Below, piece after piece: positions 51,081-60,221 of a stretch of DNA of 64,000 nt; position 1 is the first letter of the stretch, and each line of letters begins with the position of its first letter. This DNA comes from Anaerocolumna jejuensis DSM 15929. Its GTDB lineage: Bacteria; Bacillota; Clostridia; Lachnospirales; Lachnospiraceae. The notes beneath the pieces are model-generated. The model saw nothing but the letters and a program-made list of their open reading frames with translations. It ran no database searches and had not been told where the DNA came from. Position numbers and translations under genes: made by a program. The stretch lies in NCBI RefSeq assembly GCF_900142215.1, contig NZ_FRAC01000010.1:124001-188000 (forward strand). Reading direction: 5' to 3'.

Positions 51081-51638
51081 CTACGAATAAAAAGGCAGTG
51101 TCAATTTCAGCATCTCACTTAGGACTTCAACAAGTTGTTTTAAGGGAATATTCTGGTCAGAACGGATCCAATTAATATACACACCAATAATACCTGAAGA
51201 TGCATATTCTATCTTTATTTGCTGATTTATAGATACAGTGCCGTAATCAGATAATATTTTTTGTGTCAGTTTCTGATTTAATAAGGAAGTACATTCGTTA
51301 ATGAGAAAAGAATAGGAATCTTTTTCTGCAATTGTTTTGTAAAAGGACATGTCTTTTTCCATTATTTGATTAAGGCCTTTGAAAAATGCAGAAAAATCAA
51401 AGGTCTTACTGCTATTCAGTAAGAGCAAGAGTTCATCAGAGAGTTCATTGAGCAGATCTTTGTATACATCTAATACCGTATCATAATGAAGATAAAATGT
51501 TTTTCTGTCGATATCAGCAAGATTGGCAATATCAGTAACTGTAACCTGTTCTAATTCCTTCTGCCCAATTAGCTGTATAAATGCATTACGAATATTTTTT
51601 TTTGTTCTGATTACGCGTCTATCTGTTTTTTTAGTCAT
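51081..51638 (-). CDS. TetR/AcrR-family transcriptional regulator
   Basis: A 185-residue regulator with an N-terminal helix-turn-helix (IRNAFIQLIGQKELEQVTVTDIANLADIDRKTFYLHY split across helices 1-3) and an all-helical C-terminal ligand domain. It is close to the DhaS-like TetR group. It is divergent from the membrane-protein gene at 51792, with 153 bases between them, and probably controls that operon. ATG 51638 follows GAGGAAGAAAGC. The ligand is unknown. Confidence 0.88.
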   Translation of the reverse strand: MTKKTDRRVIRTKKNIRNAFIQLIGQKELEQVTVTDIANLADIDRKTFYLHYDTVLDVYKDLLNELSDELLLLLNSSKTFDFSAFFKGLNQIMEKDMSFYKTIAEKDSYSFLINECTSLLNQKLTQKILSDYGTVSINQQIKIEYASSGIIGVYINWIRSDQNIPLKQLVEVLSEMLKLTLPFYS

Positions 51639-51700
51639 GCTTTCTTCCTCAAATTTTATAATATGTGTGGAATAGTTCTCAAATTATGAATATCTGGTAA

Positions 51701-51728
51701 TTGAAATATTTCCTAAAAAGATTATAAT
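51701..51728 (+). promoter_or_regulatory. Promoter of the operon starting with the membrane-protein gene
   Basis: TTGAAA (51701-51706) and TATAAT (51723-51728) are separated by 16 bases, in the gap between the TetR gene and the divergent membrane-protein gene. Confidence 0.65.
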
Positions 51729-51791
51729 TCGCATATGTAGATAAATCAACAAAATAAGAAAAATATTTGAAGGGATTGGAGGAGAAGTCGT

Positions 51792-52589
51792 ATGAATTTA
51801 TTTGAAAAGCTCTTTTCAAGTTATCCGAAGACGGATGTATCACCGGAAGATTTTGTATACGCATTAAGTACGCAGAATCCACAGTTTGCCTTAACACTTA
51901 CAACCGTTCTGATTACATTTATATTAGGATTTCTGGTTTATGTGTATTCCTTTATTCTGGTCGATCGGGAGAAGAGCGGACCTTATCCGTTATGGATGCA
52001 TACGTTTTACTGTGCGGCTGATTTTATGGGAATATGGGTGTTCCTGTCGGCTTATTTGAGATATGATCATTTCTGGTTCTTCCTGCTTGGAATAATAGGC
52101 GAAATCGTATGGGTCGGTTTCGAAATCTATTGTCTCTGGCGTTCAGTTACCTATGAACGGGTAGAAATCTGGGGAGAAAATGCGACCTTAAAACAGGCTA
52201 TTTGCACTTGTATTATGCAGAGCGTAATCTTTTTTGCAAGTTTAAATCTTCTTCGTGTTGAACTTGGAGATGAATCTATGTTCAAATTCTGGATTTTTAC
52301 ACAGGTAATTATTTGCTGTGCACCGGGTCTTTTCTGGGAAAAGCGCGGTACCAGAATTGGAGCTTGCTGGCAGTTAAATATTGTCCTGATATTAGTTGCT
52401 GTTATGTCATTTAATCCATGGAATATGTGGGCACTAATTAGTCCTGAGTTCTTTTCAGTGGCAAATAATCCCTGGTATTATATCGTTGGGCTGATTACAC
52501 TATTTTTTGCAATCAGAGGATGCTATGTATATGCGAAACTTCCTGAAAAACCAGACAGGCTTTCGGATGGTAAAAAACCTATTTTCTAA
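51792..52589 (+). CDS. Multi-pass membrane protein of unknown function
   Basis: A 265-residue protein with about seven predicted helices and many aromatic residues (FWFFLLGIIGEIVWVGFEIYCLW, IVLILVAVMSFNPWNMW). I do not recognise the family with certainty; a distant likeness to PaxB-type membrane cyclases was considered but not supported. GGAGGAG lies 8 bases before ATG 51792. It is divergent from a TetR regulator, followed by a terminator at 52680, and probably under TetR control. Confidence 0.7.
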   Translation: MNLFEKLFSSYPKTDVSPEDFVYALSTQNPQFALTLTTVLITFILGFLVYVYSFILVDREKSGPYPLWMHTFYCAADFMGIWVFLSAYLRYDHFWFFLLGIIGEIVWVGFEIYCLWRSVTYERVEIWGENATLKQAICTCIMQSVIFFASLNLLRVELGDESMFKFWIFTQVIICCAPGLFWEKRGTRIGACWQLNIVLILVAVMSFNPWNMWALISPEFFSVANNPWYYIVGLITLFFAIRGCYVYAKLPEKPDRLSDGKKPIF

Positions 52590-52679
52590 TTTTATTGCGA
52601 AGGGAAAAAACACAGTTTTTACGATAAAAGCCCAGAATTGCATAATGCTATGAATTGATAGATAAATAAAGCTTTAAAG

Positions 52680-52721
52680 ACCAGGAGTGTAATGATAAAC
52701 AGTTTATACTCCTGGTTTTTT
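52680..52721 (+). terminator. Rho-independent terminator
   Basis: ACCAGGAGTGTAA pairs with TTATACTCCTGGT, followed by a run of T residues. It separates the membrane-protein gene from the flavodoxin/radical-SAM pair, which therefore needs its own promoter; I could not place that confidently. Confidence 0.9.
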
Positions 52722-52833
52722 TGCCTGGTCATATTCAGGTCATATTAGTCTGATATTTTACTACCTATGATAGGAACAATAGAGGTAATCATTAAAACAT
52801 TGGTAGAAAGATAAAGAAAGAAGAGGTATGATA

Positions 52834-53259
52834 ATGATGTCAGAAGCAAAATATGCAGTACGTTACTGTTCAAAAACAGGTAACACAAAGAAGCTGGCGG
52901 AGCAAATAGCAGCTACGTTAGGGTGTAAGGCAGAAACAGTGGATCATAGTATTCAAAGCAAGGCAGATATCTTATTTCTTGGTTGTTCCGTATATTGGGG
53001 AGGTATTGATCCTGTTATAAAGAACTTTATTCAGAATCTGGATGCAAAATATGTAAAGAAGATAGTGGTGTTTTCAACTTCTGCACTGGCAGAACGTGCA
53101 TACCCTGGCATCCAAAGGCTGCTGAAAGAAAAAGAAATATGTGTTTCAGAAGATAATTTTTATTGTCGTGGTGAATTTAAATTTTTACACAAGGGAAAGC
53201 CGGATGCGCAGGATTTGAAAGATGTATCTATTTTCGCAAGGAAATTTCTGGAGGAATAA
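52834..53259 (+). CDS. Flavodoxin-like protein
   Basis: A 141-residue flavodoxin-fold protein. The FMN phosphate loop is SKTGNT (13-18), and GCSVYWGGIDPVIKNFI and VVFSTSALAERAYPG follow in the expected strands. It is a single-domain electron carrier or quinone-reductase-like protein in the cytoplasm. The start was set at ATG 52834, since GAGG lies 7 bases upstream; ATG 52828 overlaps the site. The next gene, a radical SAM enzyme, begins 3 bases after its stop, so the flavodoxin may supply its electrons. Confidence 0.85.
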   Translation: MMSEAKYAVRYCSKTGNTKKLAEQIAATLGCKAETVDHSIQSKADILFLGCSVYWGGIDPVIKNFIQNLDAKYVKKIVVFSTSALAERAYPGIQRLLKEKEICVSEDNFYCRGEFKFLHKGKPDAQDLKDVSIFARKFLEE

Positions 53260-53262
53260 GTG

Positions 53263-54348
53263 ATGGATGAAAAACTAGATTTAGAAAGGTATCTTTCAAA
53301 TGGCGTAGAAAATATTGTAAAGGGAGCAATCAGAGCAACGTTAAAGGATCCGCGGGAAAGCATTTTTATGGCAAAATACGCAATTGCAAGTAAGGAAGCA
53401 GCCAGAAAACGTCAAAAAGCAAAAGAACAGAGTGAAAATATACCGCCATTTCTCATTGCAAGTATCACCAGCAGTTGTAACCTTCATTGTGCTGGATGCT
53501 ATGCAAGATCAAATCACACTTGTAGTGATGCAGAGGCAGTATCTCAGCTGACAAGAGAAGAATGGGAGAAGATTTTTCTTGAAGCAAGTGATCTTGGAAT
53601 AGGATTTATACTGTTAGCTGGTGGTGAACCGATGATTCGCAAAGATGTAATTAAGGCAGCTGGAACCATTCCTGAAATAATATTCCCGATATTTACGAAT
53701 GGAACTATAATAGATGAAGAATATTACAGAATGCTGGATCAATCCAGAAATCTGATACCAGTCATTAGTATTGAGGGGCATCAGGTAAAAACAGATCAAA
53801 GGCGGGGAAGAGGGGTGTATCAAAAGGTGATATCAGCGATGGATTCCTTAAAGGAAAGACATCTTACCTTCGGTGCGTCCATAACACTTACCACAGAAAA
53901 TATGAAAGAGGTAACAACCGATGAATTTATACATACCCTTGGAGAAAAAGGCGCAAAGGTTGTTTTCTATGTGGAATTTGTTCCGGTAACGGAGGATACC
54001 AGGAACCTTGCGCCAGGAGCCGAAGAAAGAGCATGGATAAAGAAACGGCTCAGTCAAATCAGAAAACAGCATCCGGAGATGATTTTTATCTCCTTTCCAG
54101 GAGATGAGAAAACTTCTGGTGGATGTTTGGCAGCCGGACGAGGATTTTTCCATATTAATTCTCATGGTGGAGCAGAACCATGTCCGTTTTCGCCATATTC
54201 AGATATCAATGTGATAGAAACATCACTAAGGGAGGCCATACATTCCGATTTGTTTCAGAAACTTCAGAATCAAAATATTCTAATAGAGGACCATGCAGGT
54301 GGCTGTGTATTATTTGAAAAGAAGGAGCTTGTGGAAGCACTATTGTAG
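53263..54348 (+). CDS. Radical SAM protein
   Basis: A 361-residue radical SAM enzyme with the cluster motif CNLHCAGC (C72, C76, C79), a GGEP motif (LLAGGEPMIRKD) and a partial TIM barrel. The late Cys pair in AEPCPFSPYSD and the tail GGCVLFEKK may hold an auxiliary cluster. The substrate is unknown. The N-terminal helix (about 1-60) is typical of gut clostridial homologues paired with a flavodoxin. ATG 53263 follows GGAGGAATAAGTG. The response-regulator gene begins 11 bases downstream. Confidence 0.88.
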   Translation: MDEKLDLERYLSNGVENIVKGAIRATLKDPRESIFMAKYAIASKEAARKRQKAKEQSENIPPFLIASITSSCNLHCAGCYARSNHTCSDAEAVSQLTREEWEKIFLEASDLGIGFILLAGGEPMIRKDVIKAAGTIPEIIFPIFTNGTIIDEEYYRMLDQSRNLIPVISIEGHQVKTDQRRGRGVYQKVISAMDSLKERHLTFGASITLTTENMKEVTTDEFIHTLGEKGAKVVFYVEFVPVTEDTRNLAPGAEERAWIKKRLSQIRKQHPEMIFISFPGDEKTSGGCLAAGRGFFHINSHGGAEPCPFSPYSDINVIETSLREAIHSDLFQKLQNQNILIEDHAGGCVLFEKKELVEALL

Positions 54349-54359
54349 GAGGTAATCAG

Positions 54360-55031
54360 ATGTTTTCGATATTGGTAGTAGAGGATGATGAGACGCTGAA
54401 TAAAATGATCTGCGCTAAGCTGAAGCAGGAGCAGTTTTCGGTTCATACGGCATTTGACGGTGAACAGGCACTTGAAGTGATGGATGAAAAACATATAGAC
54501 CTTATTGTTTGTGATATTATGATGCCACGGATGAATGGATATGAGCTGACAGATACTATCCGAAATGCCAATTATACACTGCCAATCCTTATGGTCACAG
54601 CAAAGGATCAAATTGAAGATATGGAAAAAGGGTTTGCGGCAGGAACAGATGATTATCTTATTAAGCCTTTTAATATGAAGGAGCTTGTACTTAGGGCACA
54701 TGCATTGCTAAGAAGATCGCAGATCGCAAGTGAAAGACGCCTGGCAGTGGGGCATGCAGTCCTTGATTATGATGCACTGACGGTAGTGATAGCCGGAGAG
54801 GAATATAATCTTCCACCGAAGGAATTTTATCTATTGTTTAAATTGTTAAGTAATCCAAATCATATATTTACAAGATTAGAACTAATGGATGAAATCTGGG
54901 GCATGGATACAGATGCTGATGAGCGAACAGTAGATTCACATATTAAGAAACTAAGAAGAAAATTTGAAGGTTATCCTGATTTCGAGCTAATTACAATCAG
55001 GGGGCTTGGATATAAAGCAAAGATTAACTGA
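54360..55031 (+). CDS. OmpR-family response regulator
   Basis: A 223-residue regulator: receiver domain with D9/D10 and phospho-acceptor D52 in IVCDIMMPR, conserved K in LIKPFN, then an OmpR-type winged helix (about 125-223) ending RTVDSHIKKLRRKF...GLGYKAKIN. The site AGGAGG overlaps the stop of the radical SAM gene. It pairs with the kinase encoded 24 bases downstream. Its targets are not known; its position suggests it may regulate the flavodoxin/radical-SAM genes. Confidence 0.95.
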   Translation: MFSILVVEDDETLNKMICAKLKQEQFSVHTAFDGEQALEVMDEKHIDLIVCDIMMPRMNGYELTDTIRNANYTLPILMVTAKDQIEDMEKGFAAGTDDYLIKPFNMKELVLRAHALLRRSQIASERRLAVGHAVLDYDALTVVIAGEEYNLPPKEFYLLFKLLSNPNHIFTRLELMDEIWGMDTDADERTVDSHIKKLRRKFEGYPDFELITIRGLGYKAKIN

Positions 55032-55055
55032 TCAGGAATATTTCACGGAGGAATT

Positions 55056-56138
55056 ATGAAGCAGGAGAAGGAGAAAAGTCAGAGAAAATACAGAAAAGAC
55101 TTAAGGCATTATTTTGCGGAAAGTGTCATTGTTACGGTGTGCGTCTGTTGTTTGATTGCAGTATTTATGGTGGGTATCTGCCTGAAGATTTTTTACCATC
55201 AGACGCTTACACCAGTTCTGCTGTACGGGATATGCCTCATAATATGCTGTGTGACTGTGTGCCTGACTGGAATTTCGCTCTTCGTGCGGACAAAGAAGAT
55301 CACGACTCCTGTTACACGCGTAAGTGAAGCCATCATGCAGATTTCAGAAGGAGATTTCAAAATTCGAATTCCACATTCCGTTAAGAAACGAGAGGGCTAT
55401 GCTTACGAAAATGAACTAGATGAACTTGTAAATAATTTAAATAAAATGGTTTCTGAGCTGGAGGGAATGGACTATATGAGGAAAGATTTCATGAGTAACG
55501 TTTCTCATGAGGTCAAGACACCAGTAGCGGCTATTACCGGGCTCTCTGAAATTCTATTGGATGGGAATCTGTCAGAAGAAGATCAGCGGGAATATCTCTC
55601 ACTGGTACATCAGGAATCGGTTCGGCTGTCTGATTTATGTGAAAATATGCTCCGTATGTCCAGGCTGGATCACCAGGAAATTATATCTGAGAATGATGAA
55701 ATCCGGCTGGATGAACAAATCCGAAAATGTGTTATTTTGCTATCTGAGAAATGGCAGATGAAAAACATTGAATTTGTGCTGGAATTACCGGCAGTAACGA
55801 TTGTTTCAGAAAAAAATCTCCTGATGCAGATCTGGATGAATCTCCTTGATAATGCAATGAAATACTCGGAAAATAATTCTATTATTGAAATTGGGCTTTC
55901 TCAGAAGGAATCAGAAATAAGTGTAAGTATTCGTGATTATGGAATTGGGATCAGCCCAGAGAAACAAAGCAAAATCTTTGAACGATTTTACCAGTGTGAA
56001 GAATCTCATAAAAAACAGGGGAGTGGATTAGGCTTATCGATTGTTAAAAGAATACTTGAATTATTAGGTGGGAATATCATATATGAAAGCAGGCTGGGTG
56101 AAGGAACCAAAGTTACTGTAGTATTAACTATTTATTGA
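55056..56138 (+). CDS. Membrane sensor histidine kinase (HisKA type)
   Basis: A 360-residue kinase with two N-terminal membrane helices (about 24-50 and 56-75) and only a few residues outside, so it probably senses the membrane or a partner. A HAMP-like linker precedes the HisKA domain with H151 in NVSHEVKTPVAA. N box MNLLDNAMKY, G1 IRDYGIGI and G2 GSGLGLSIV are present. It is the partner of the preceding OmpR-type regulator. The lack of an external domain resembles intramembrane-sensing (bacitracin-type) kinases. Confidence 0.93.
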   Translation: MKQEKEKSQRKYRKDLRHYFAESVIVTVCVCCLIAVFMVGICLKIFYHQTLTPVLLYGICLIICCVTVCLTGISLFVRTKKITTPVTRVSEAIMQISEGDFKIRIPHSVKKREGYAYENELDELVNNLNKMVSELEGMDYMRKDFMSNVSHEVKTPVAAITGLSEILLDGNLSEEDQREYLSLVHQESVRLSDLCENMLRMSRLDHQEIISENDEIRLDEQIRKCVILLSEKWQMKNIEFVLELPAVTIVSEKNLLMQIWMNLLDNAMKYSENNSIIEIGLSQKESEISVSIRDYGIGISPEKQSKIFERFYQCEESHKKQGSGLGLSIVKRILELLGGNIIYESRLGEGTKVTVVLTIY

Positions 56139-56521
56139 AAAAATAATACAATGATCTATTGGCAATAAGGAGAAAAAGTCCATATTACTGGTTACGATGT
56201 TTGAAAAGCAAGGAAGAACAGCAGCCAGTACCAGGGGCTTTTTTTGTATGCCGCCAAATAACCATTGCTCTGACGGTTCCAGTACGGGAATGAATAAAAT
56301 TAGCCTGTACTGATTAACCAGGCCGGGTATTGCTTAAAAGCATTATATGAATAGAAGTAAGCAATAATTGGTAGGTGCATTACTTTAAAACAAAATATAA
56401 TTAAATAGGGGTAATTCACTATGGTGAATAAATGGAGATAGAGGATATGCCACAGGGCTGTTATATCTACGGTGAAATAGCAGCCTGCAGGAAGAGAAAT
56501 CTAAAAACGAAGAGGTAGCTT
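56139..56521. other. 383-base intergenic region without an identified element
   Basis: This gap separates the OmpR-type kinase gene from the second YesM-like kinase gene. It contains a weak hairpin with a T run near 56220-56250 (AGCC...GGCTTTTTTT) that may end the upstream operon. No clear promoter or riboswitch was seen. Confidence 0.4.
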
Positions 56522-58366
56522 ATGGGAAGGCAGGGTTTACGAAATGGTATATTTCAAAGGAATAGTAAATGGATTCAAAACATTTTTAATAATTTGCTGG
56601 CGCTGCTGAACAATAAAAGAATCAAGGAGAAGATCTTTTATGTGTATATCCTGTGCGTCCTTGTTCCTACTATTGTAACGAATGTTATTATTCTTGGAAG
56701 CAGCTTGAGAATGTCTGTTAATGAGCGGAAGACCAATATTAATAACATAGCGGATTCCGTCAGCCACGATATTGCAAAATCGCTGGAAAGTGCGGTATAT
56801 GTAACGGTGGATTTGTATACCAGTGCTTCCATCAGTGACTTTCTGGACCGGCAATATGAGACGGATGGGGATTATTATGAAAAGTACAGTACCGTTTTCA
56901 GCAACTATGTATTTTATGCCAGCTCCAAGCATCTTGTCAGTGACATCACCTTCTACTCCGACAATTCCACAATGATAAACGGCGGAAAATACTACCGGAT
57001 TGATTCGGTAAAAAAGGAAGGCTGGTATAAAAAGTTTAAGAATGCCGGGACGGATCTGTTCGTGTATCCCTATTTTCAGAATAACAGGAATATCAATAAT
57101 AAAAAGCGTATGATATCCGTTATCCGAAAGCTTAATTATCTGGGCCTGAAGGAAAGGGAAAAGCTGGTCAAGCTTGATTTGAATTACAACCAGATTAACG
57201 AAGCAGTCAACAGCTCAGCCTTTAATACCACCGTATACGTATGCCATGGTAACAGCATTATATTTACCAATGACAGGGAGGACGAGGGTCTGAACACCAG
57301 CTTTTTAAATGCTTCCCTTATAAAGGGAAAGAATGTGCAGGCACACCGTGCCTTTACCGCATACGGAATTGACTGGGATGTTTATGTGACAGGCTATAAA
57401 TCCAACTTTATGGTGGATATCAAGCATAATTTAATGCTGATGTTGGTATTGTTCCTGGCAGATGCGCTGATACCGGCTTTTATGCTGGCACTTTTCAGCA
57501 ATTCCATTACAAGAAGGATACTGCTCCTGGGGGAATACCTGGAAAAGGTCAGAAACGAAAAATTTGAACTCATTGCAGCGAATGAGGGAAAGGATGAAAT
57601 CGGAGAGCTGCTGGAAAATTATAATCACATGACCCTGCGGATGAAAGCGTTTATTGAAAATGAGCTGAAAAGCAAGCTGGAGCAGCAGGAGCTGGTAATG
57701 GCAAGACAGCAGGCAGAGCTGCTGGCCCTTTCCAGCCAGATAAATCCTCATTTTTTATTCAATGTACTGGAAAGCATCCGGATGCGGAGCGTATTAAAAG
57801 GGGAGGAGGAAACCTCCCATATGATTGAAAGCCTTGCCAGGCTCATGAGAAAAAGCGCCGACTGGGGTTCGGATTATATCACAATCGAACAGGAAACCGG
57901 GTTTATGCGGGACTATCTGGAACTGCAGAAGTACCGCTATGGGGAAGACTTCCGCTATAAGATTAAAATAGAAGAGAAATTCCATTCCTTTAAGCTTCCA
58001 AGCCTGGTGCTGGTAACCTTTGTGGAGAATTCCTGTGTCCATGGTCTTGACAGGCCGGGGCATTACGGCTCTATCTTCGTATCGGCCTATGAAAGGGAAG
58101 GCTGCCTGTATCTGGAGATAGAGGACACGGGAATAGGAATGGAAAAGGAGCAGGTGGAAGAGCTGGAAAAGCTGCTGAATGAAGCAGGAATTGGGGAACT
58201 GCAGAAATCGGCAGGCAAACCGGCAGGTCTCGGGATGTTAAATGCCTGTATACGCTTGCGTAAATTCTGCGGAGAGGGCACAAGGATTATCATTGAGAGT
58301 GAACCGGGAGAAGGTACCTGCATCATCATCAGGGTACCCTTGGAAGAAAGGGACAGGGAAATGTGA
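56522..58366 (+). CDS. YesM-like membrane sensor histidine kinase (second copy)
   Basis: A 614-residue kinase with a membrane helix near 35-60, an extracellular sensor region, a second helix near 300-325, HAMP, and the His_kinase/HATPase module. The phospho-acceptor is H410 in SSQINPHFLFNVLE; N box VTFVENSCVHGL and G box IEDTGIGME follow. It has the same architecture as the kinase at 6508 but is only distantly similar in the sensor part. AAGAGGTAGCTT precedes ATG 56522. It is followed by its AraC-type partner and by ABC importer genes, so it probably controls sugar uptake. Confidence 0.93.
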   Translation: MGRQGLRNGIFQRNSKWIQNIFNNLLALLNNKRIKEKIFYVYILCVLVPTIVTNVIILGSSLRMSVNERKTNINNIADSVSHDIAKSLESAVYVTVDLYTSASISDFLDRQYETDGDYYEKYSTVFSNYVFYASSKHLVSDITFYSDNSTMINGGKYYRIDSVKKEGWYKKFKNAGTDLFVYPYFQNNRNINNKKRMISVIRKLNYLGLKEREKLVKLDLNYNQINEAVNSSAFNTTVYVCHGNSIIFTNDREDEGLNTSFLNASLIKGKNVQAHRAFTAYGIDWDVYVTGYKSNFMVDIKHNLMLMLVLFLADALIPAFMLALFSNSITRRILLLGEYLEKVRNEKFELIAANEGKDEIGELLENYNHMTLRMKAFIENELKSKLEQQELVMARQQAELLALSSQINPHFLFNVLESIRMRSVLKGEEETSHMIESLARLMRKSADWGSDYITIEQETGFMRDYLELQKYRYGEDFRYKIKIEEKFHSFKLPSLVLVTFVENSCVHGLDRPGHYGSIFVSAYEREGCLYLEIEDTGIGMEKEQVEELEKLLNEAGIGELQKSAGKPAGLGMLNACIRLRKFCGEGTRIIIESEPGEGTCIIIRVPLEERDREM

Positions 58367-58400
58367 CAGGCGGATTTGTTACGAAAGGGGGTAATTATCT

Positions 58401-60041
58401 TTGGAGGAAGAAAAAAAGGCACTGCTTAAGGTGTTATTGGTGGATGATGAACCGTTCATTCGAAAAGGGCTTGGGGCACTGATTGACTGGGAAGCGGAGG
58501 GCTATGTCATTGCCGGGGAAGCTCAGAATGGGAACGAGGCAATTGAAATACTATCCGGAGAGGAGTACCAGCTAATTATTTCCGATATCAAGATGCCGGA
58601 TATGAGTGGTATCGAGCTGGCAGAATATGCAAAAGCCAAAAGAATCACGGAGGCAAAATTTGTATTCCTAAGCGGATTCTATGATTTCCAGTATGCCAAA
58701 TCAGCCATTTTATGCGGCTGCAGCGATTATGTCCTGAAACCCATACAAAAGGAGGAACTGTTAAGCGTCTTGCGGAGAATACGGAATGATATCCGGGAGG
58801 AAGCAGGGGACAGAATGGATAAGAGCATTTGTGAAAAAGCTTATCTGGACCGGAACCTTATGGCTTTGATCTGGGGCAGATATGATGAAATCAACTTAAA
58901 TTACGTGAAAGAAAGATTGAAGCTTACCGGCGAGGTGATGTATATCCATCTTGAAATCTATATGATGGATGATAAATTTGCCGGCCTTTCGGAAGAAAAG
59001 AAAAGGGAGCAGCAACGAAAGCTGTACAATTATGCTGGCCTGCTGCTAAAGAAGCTGTCGGACTACGTTATCTTTGATGTTACGAAGCATGGGGAATGCT
59101 ATGATATCGGAATAATTTACAGTGAATTTATGGCCAGGGAGAGGAATATGACGGACGAAGAATGGCTTGGCTGGATATTGCAGGAGCTGAGGGAGCGTAT
59201 GGGCTTTGAAATCGCAGCCTGTACCGGAAGCCGGGTCAGAGGAATAGAAGACATCGCCTATTCCTACCGGGAAGCAGCCATGACACGATTCTTCCGCTTC
59301 TATCAGAAGCTTGAGAAGGAACCGGTACATCGTGCCTCTAAAAGGAAGGTCCAGGCAAAAAATACCCAGGAGGAATACTTCCGCAAGGAGCTGGACAGCC
59401 TGATCCACGGAATCGAAATCGGAGATAAAGCCTTTATCCGGGAGAATGCAGGGAGCCTTTACCGGAGGATGATGGACAAATGTATGGATTCGGAGCTGAT
59501 TGGGCTGAATATCCAGTATTATATGTACCGCCTCCTGGGCCTTGCCTATGAGATAGAAACGGATATCAATCAGGAAGAGGCCATGCTGTATATCCAGGAA
59601 ACAGCCTTTGCGCCGGGGCTGCCCTGGATAAATGAGATGAAATTCCTGAAATTTGCGGAAGCTTATTCCGATTATCTGATGCAGCTCCGCCAGACCTCAG
59701 CACGTGGGGTCATGAACCGGATTGAGGCGGAGATTGAAGCCAATTACGCGGAGAATTTAAGCTTGAAATCCCTGGGAGAAAAGTATTACCTGAACAGTGT
59801 CTATCTGGGGCAGATCTTTAAGAAATGCTATGGCTGCTGCTTTAAGGACTACATGAACGGAGTACGGCTCCGAAAGGCGGCCCAGATGCTCTTGCGAACG
59901 GATGATAAAGTATATGAGATTGCCGAAAAGGTCGGATACCGGAATATGGAATATTTTATAAACAAATTTGAAAGCATTTACGGGGTCACACCTGCAAGGT
60001 TCCGTAAGAGAAATTCTGAAGCTTCCAAAATGCTTAAATGA
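58401..60041 (+). CDS. YesN-like response regulator with AraC DNA-binding domain (second copy)
   Basis: A 546-residue regulator with a receiver domain (D15/D16, phospho-acceptor D62 in IISDIKMPD, K in VLKPIQ), an ill-conserved middle region and a C-terminal double AraC helix-turn-helix ending GYRNMEYFINKFESIYGVTPARF. The start is TTG at 58401, which has GGGGG 9 bases upstream. It lies 34 bases after its kinase. It is likely to activate the binding-protein and permease genes downstream. Confidence 0.92.
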   Translation: MEEEKKALLKVLLVDDEPFIRKGLGALIDWEAEGYVIAGEAQNGNEAIEILSGEEYQLIISDIKMPDMSGIELAEYAKAKRITEAKFVFLSGFYDFQYAKSAILCGCSDYVLKPIQKEELLSVLRRIRNDIREEAGDRMDKSICEKAYLDRNLMALIWGRYDEINLNYVKERLKLTGEVMYIHLEIYMMDDKFAGLSEEKKREQQRKLYNYAGLLLKKLSDYVIFDVTKHGECYDIGIIYSEFMARERNMTDEEWLGWILQELRERMGFEIAACTGSRVRGIEDIAYSYREAAMTRFFRFYQKLEKEPVHRASKRKVQAKNTQEEYFRKELDSLIHGIEIGDKAFIRENAGSLYRRMMDKCMDSELIGLNIQYYMYRLLGLAYEIETDINQEEAMLYIQETAFAPGLPWINEMKFLKFAEAYSDYLMQLRQTSARGVMNRIEAEIEANYAENLSLKSLGEKYYLNSVYLGQIFKKCYGCCFKDYMNGVRLRKAAQMLLRTDDKVYEIAEKVGYRNMEYFINKFESIYGVTPARFRKRNSEASKMLK

Positions 60042-60221
60042 TACACATGGGAATTGATTTGAAAAATCATGGTAAAATACACAAAAACAATAAAATAATA
60101 AAATAAAATTTATACATATATACTTCGTAATAGTTTTTCATTTAATTTGTATGAGTTTTTTATTGTGCAAAAATGCTAAAATAAAGCATCACTTAAGTGA
60201 AATAAAAATTGGAGGATTATT

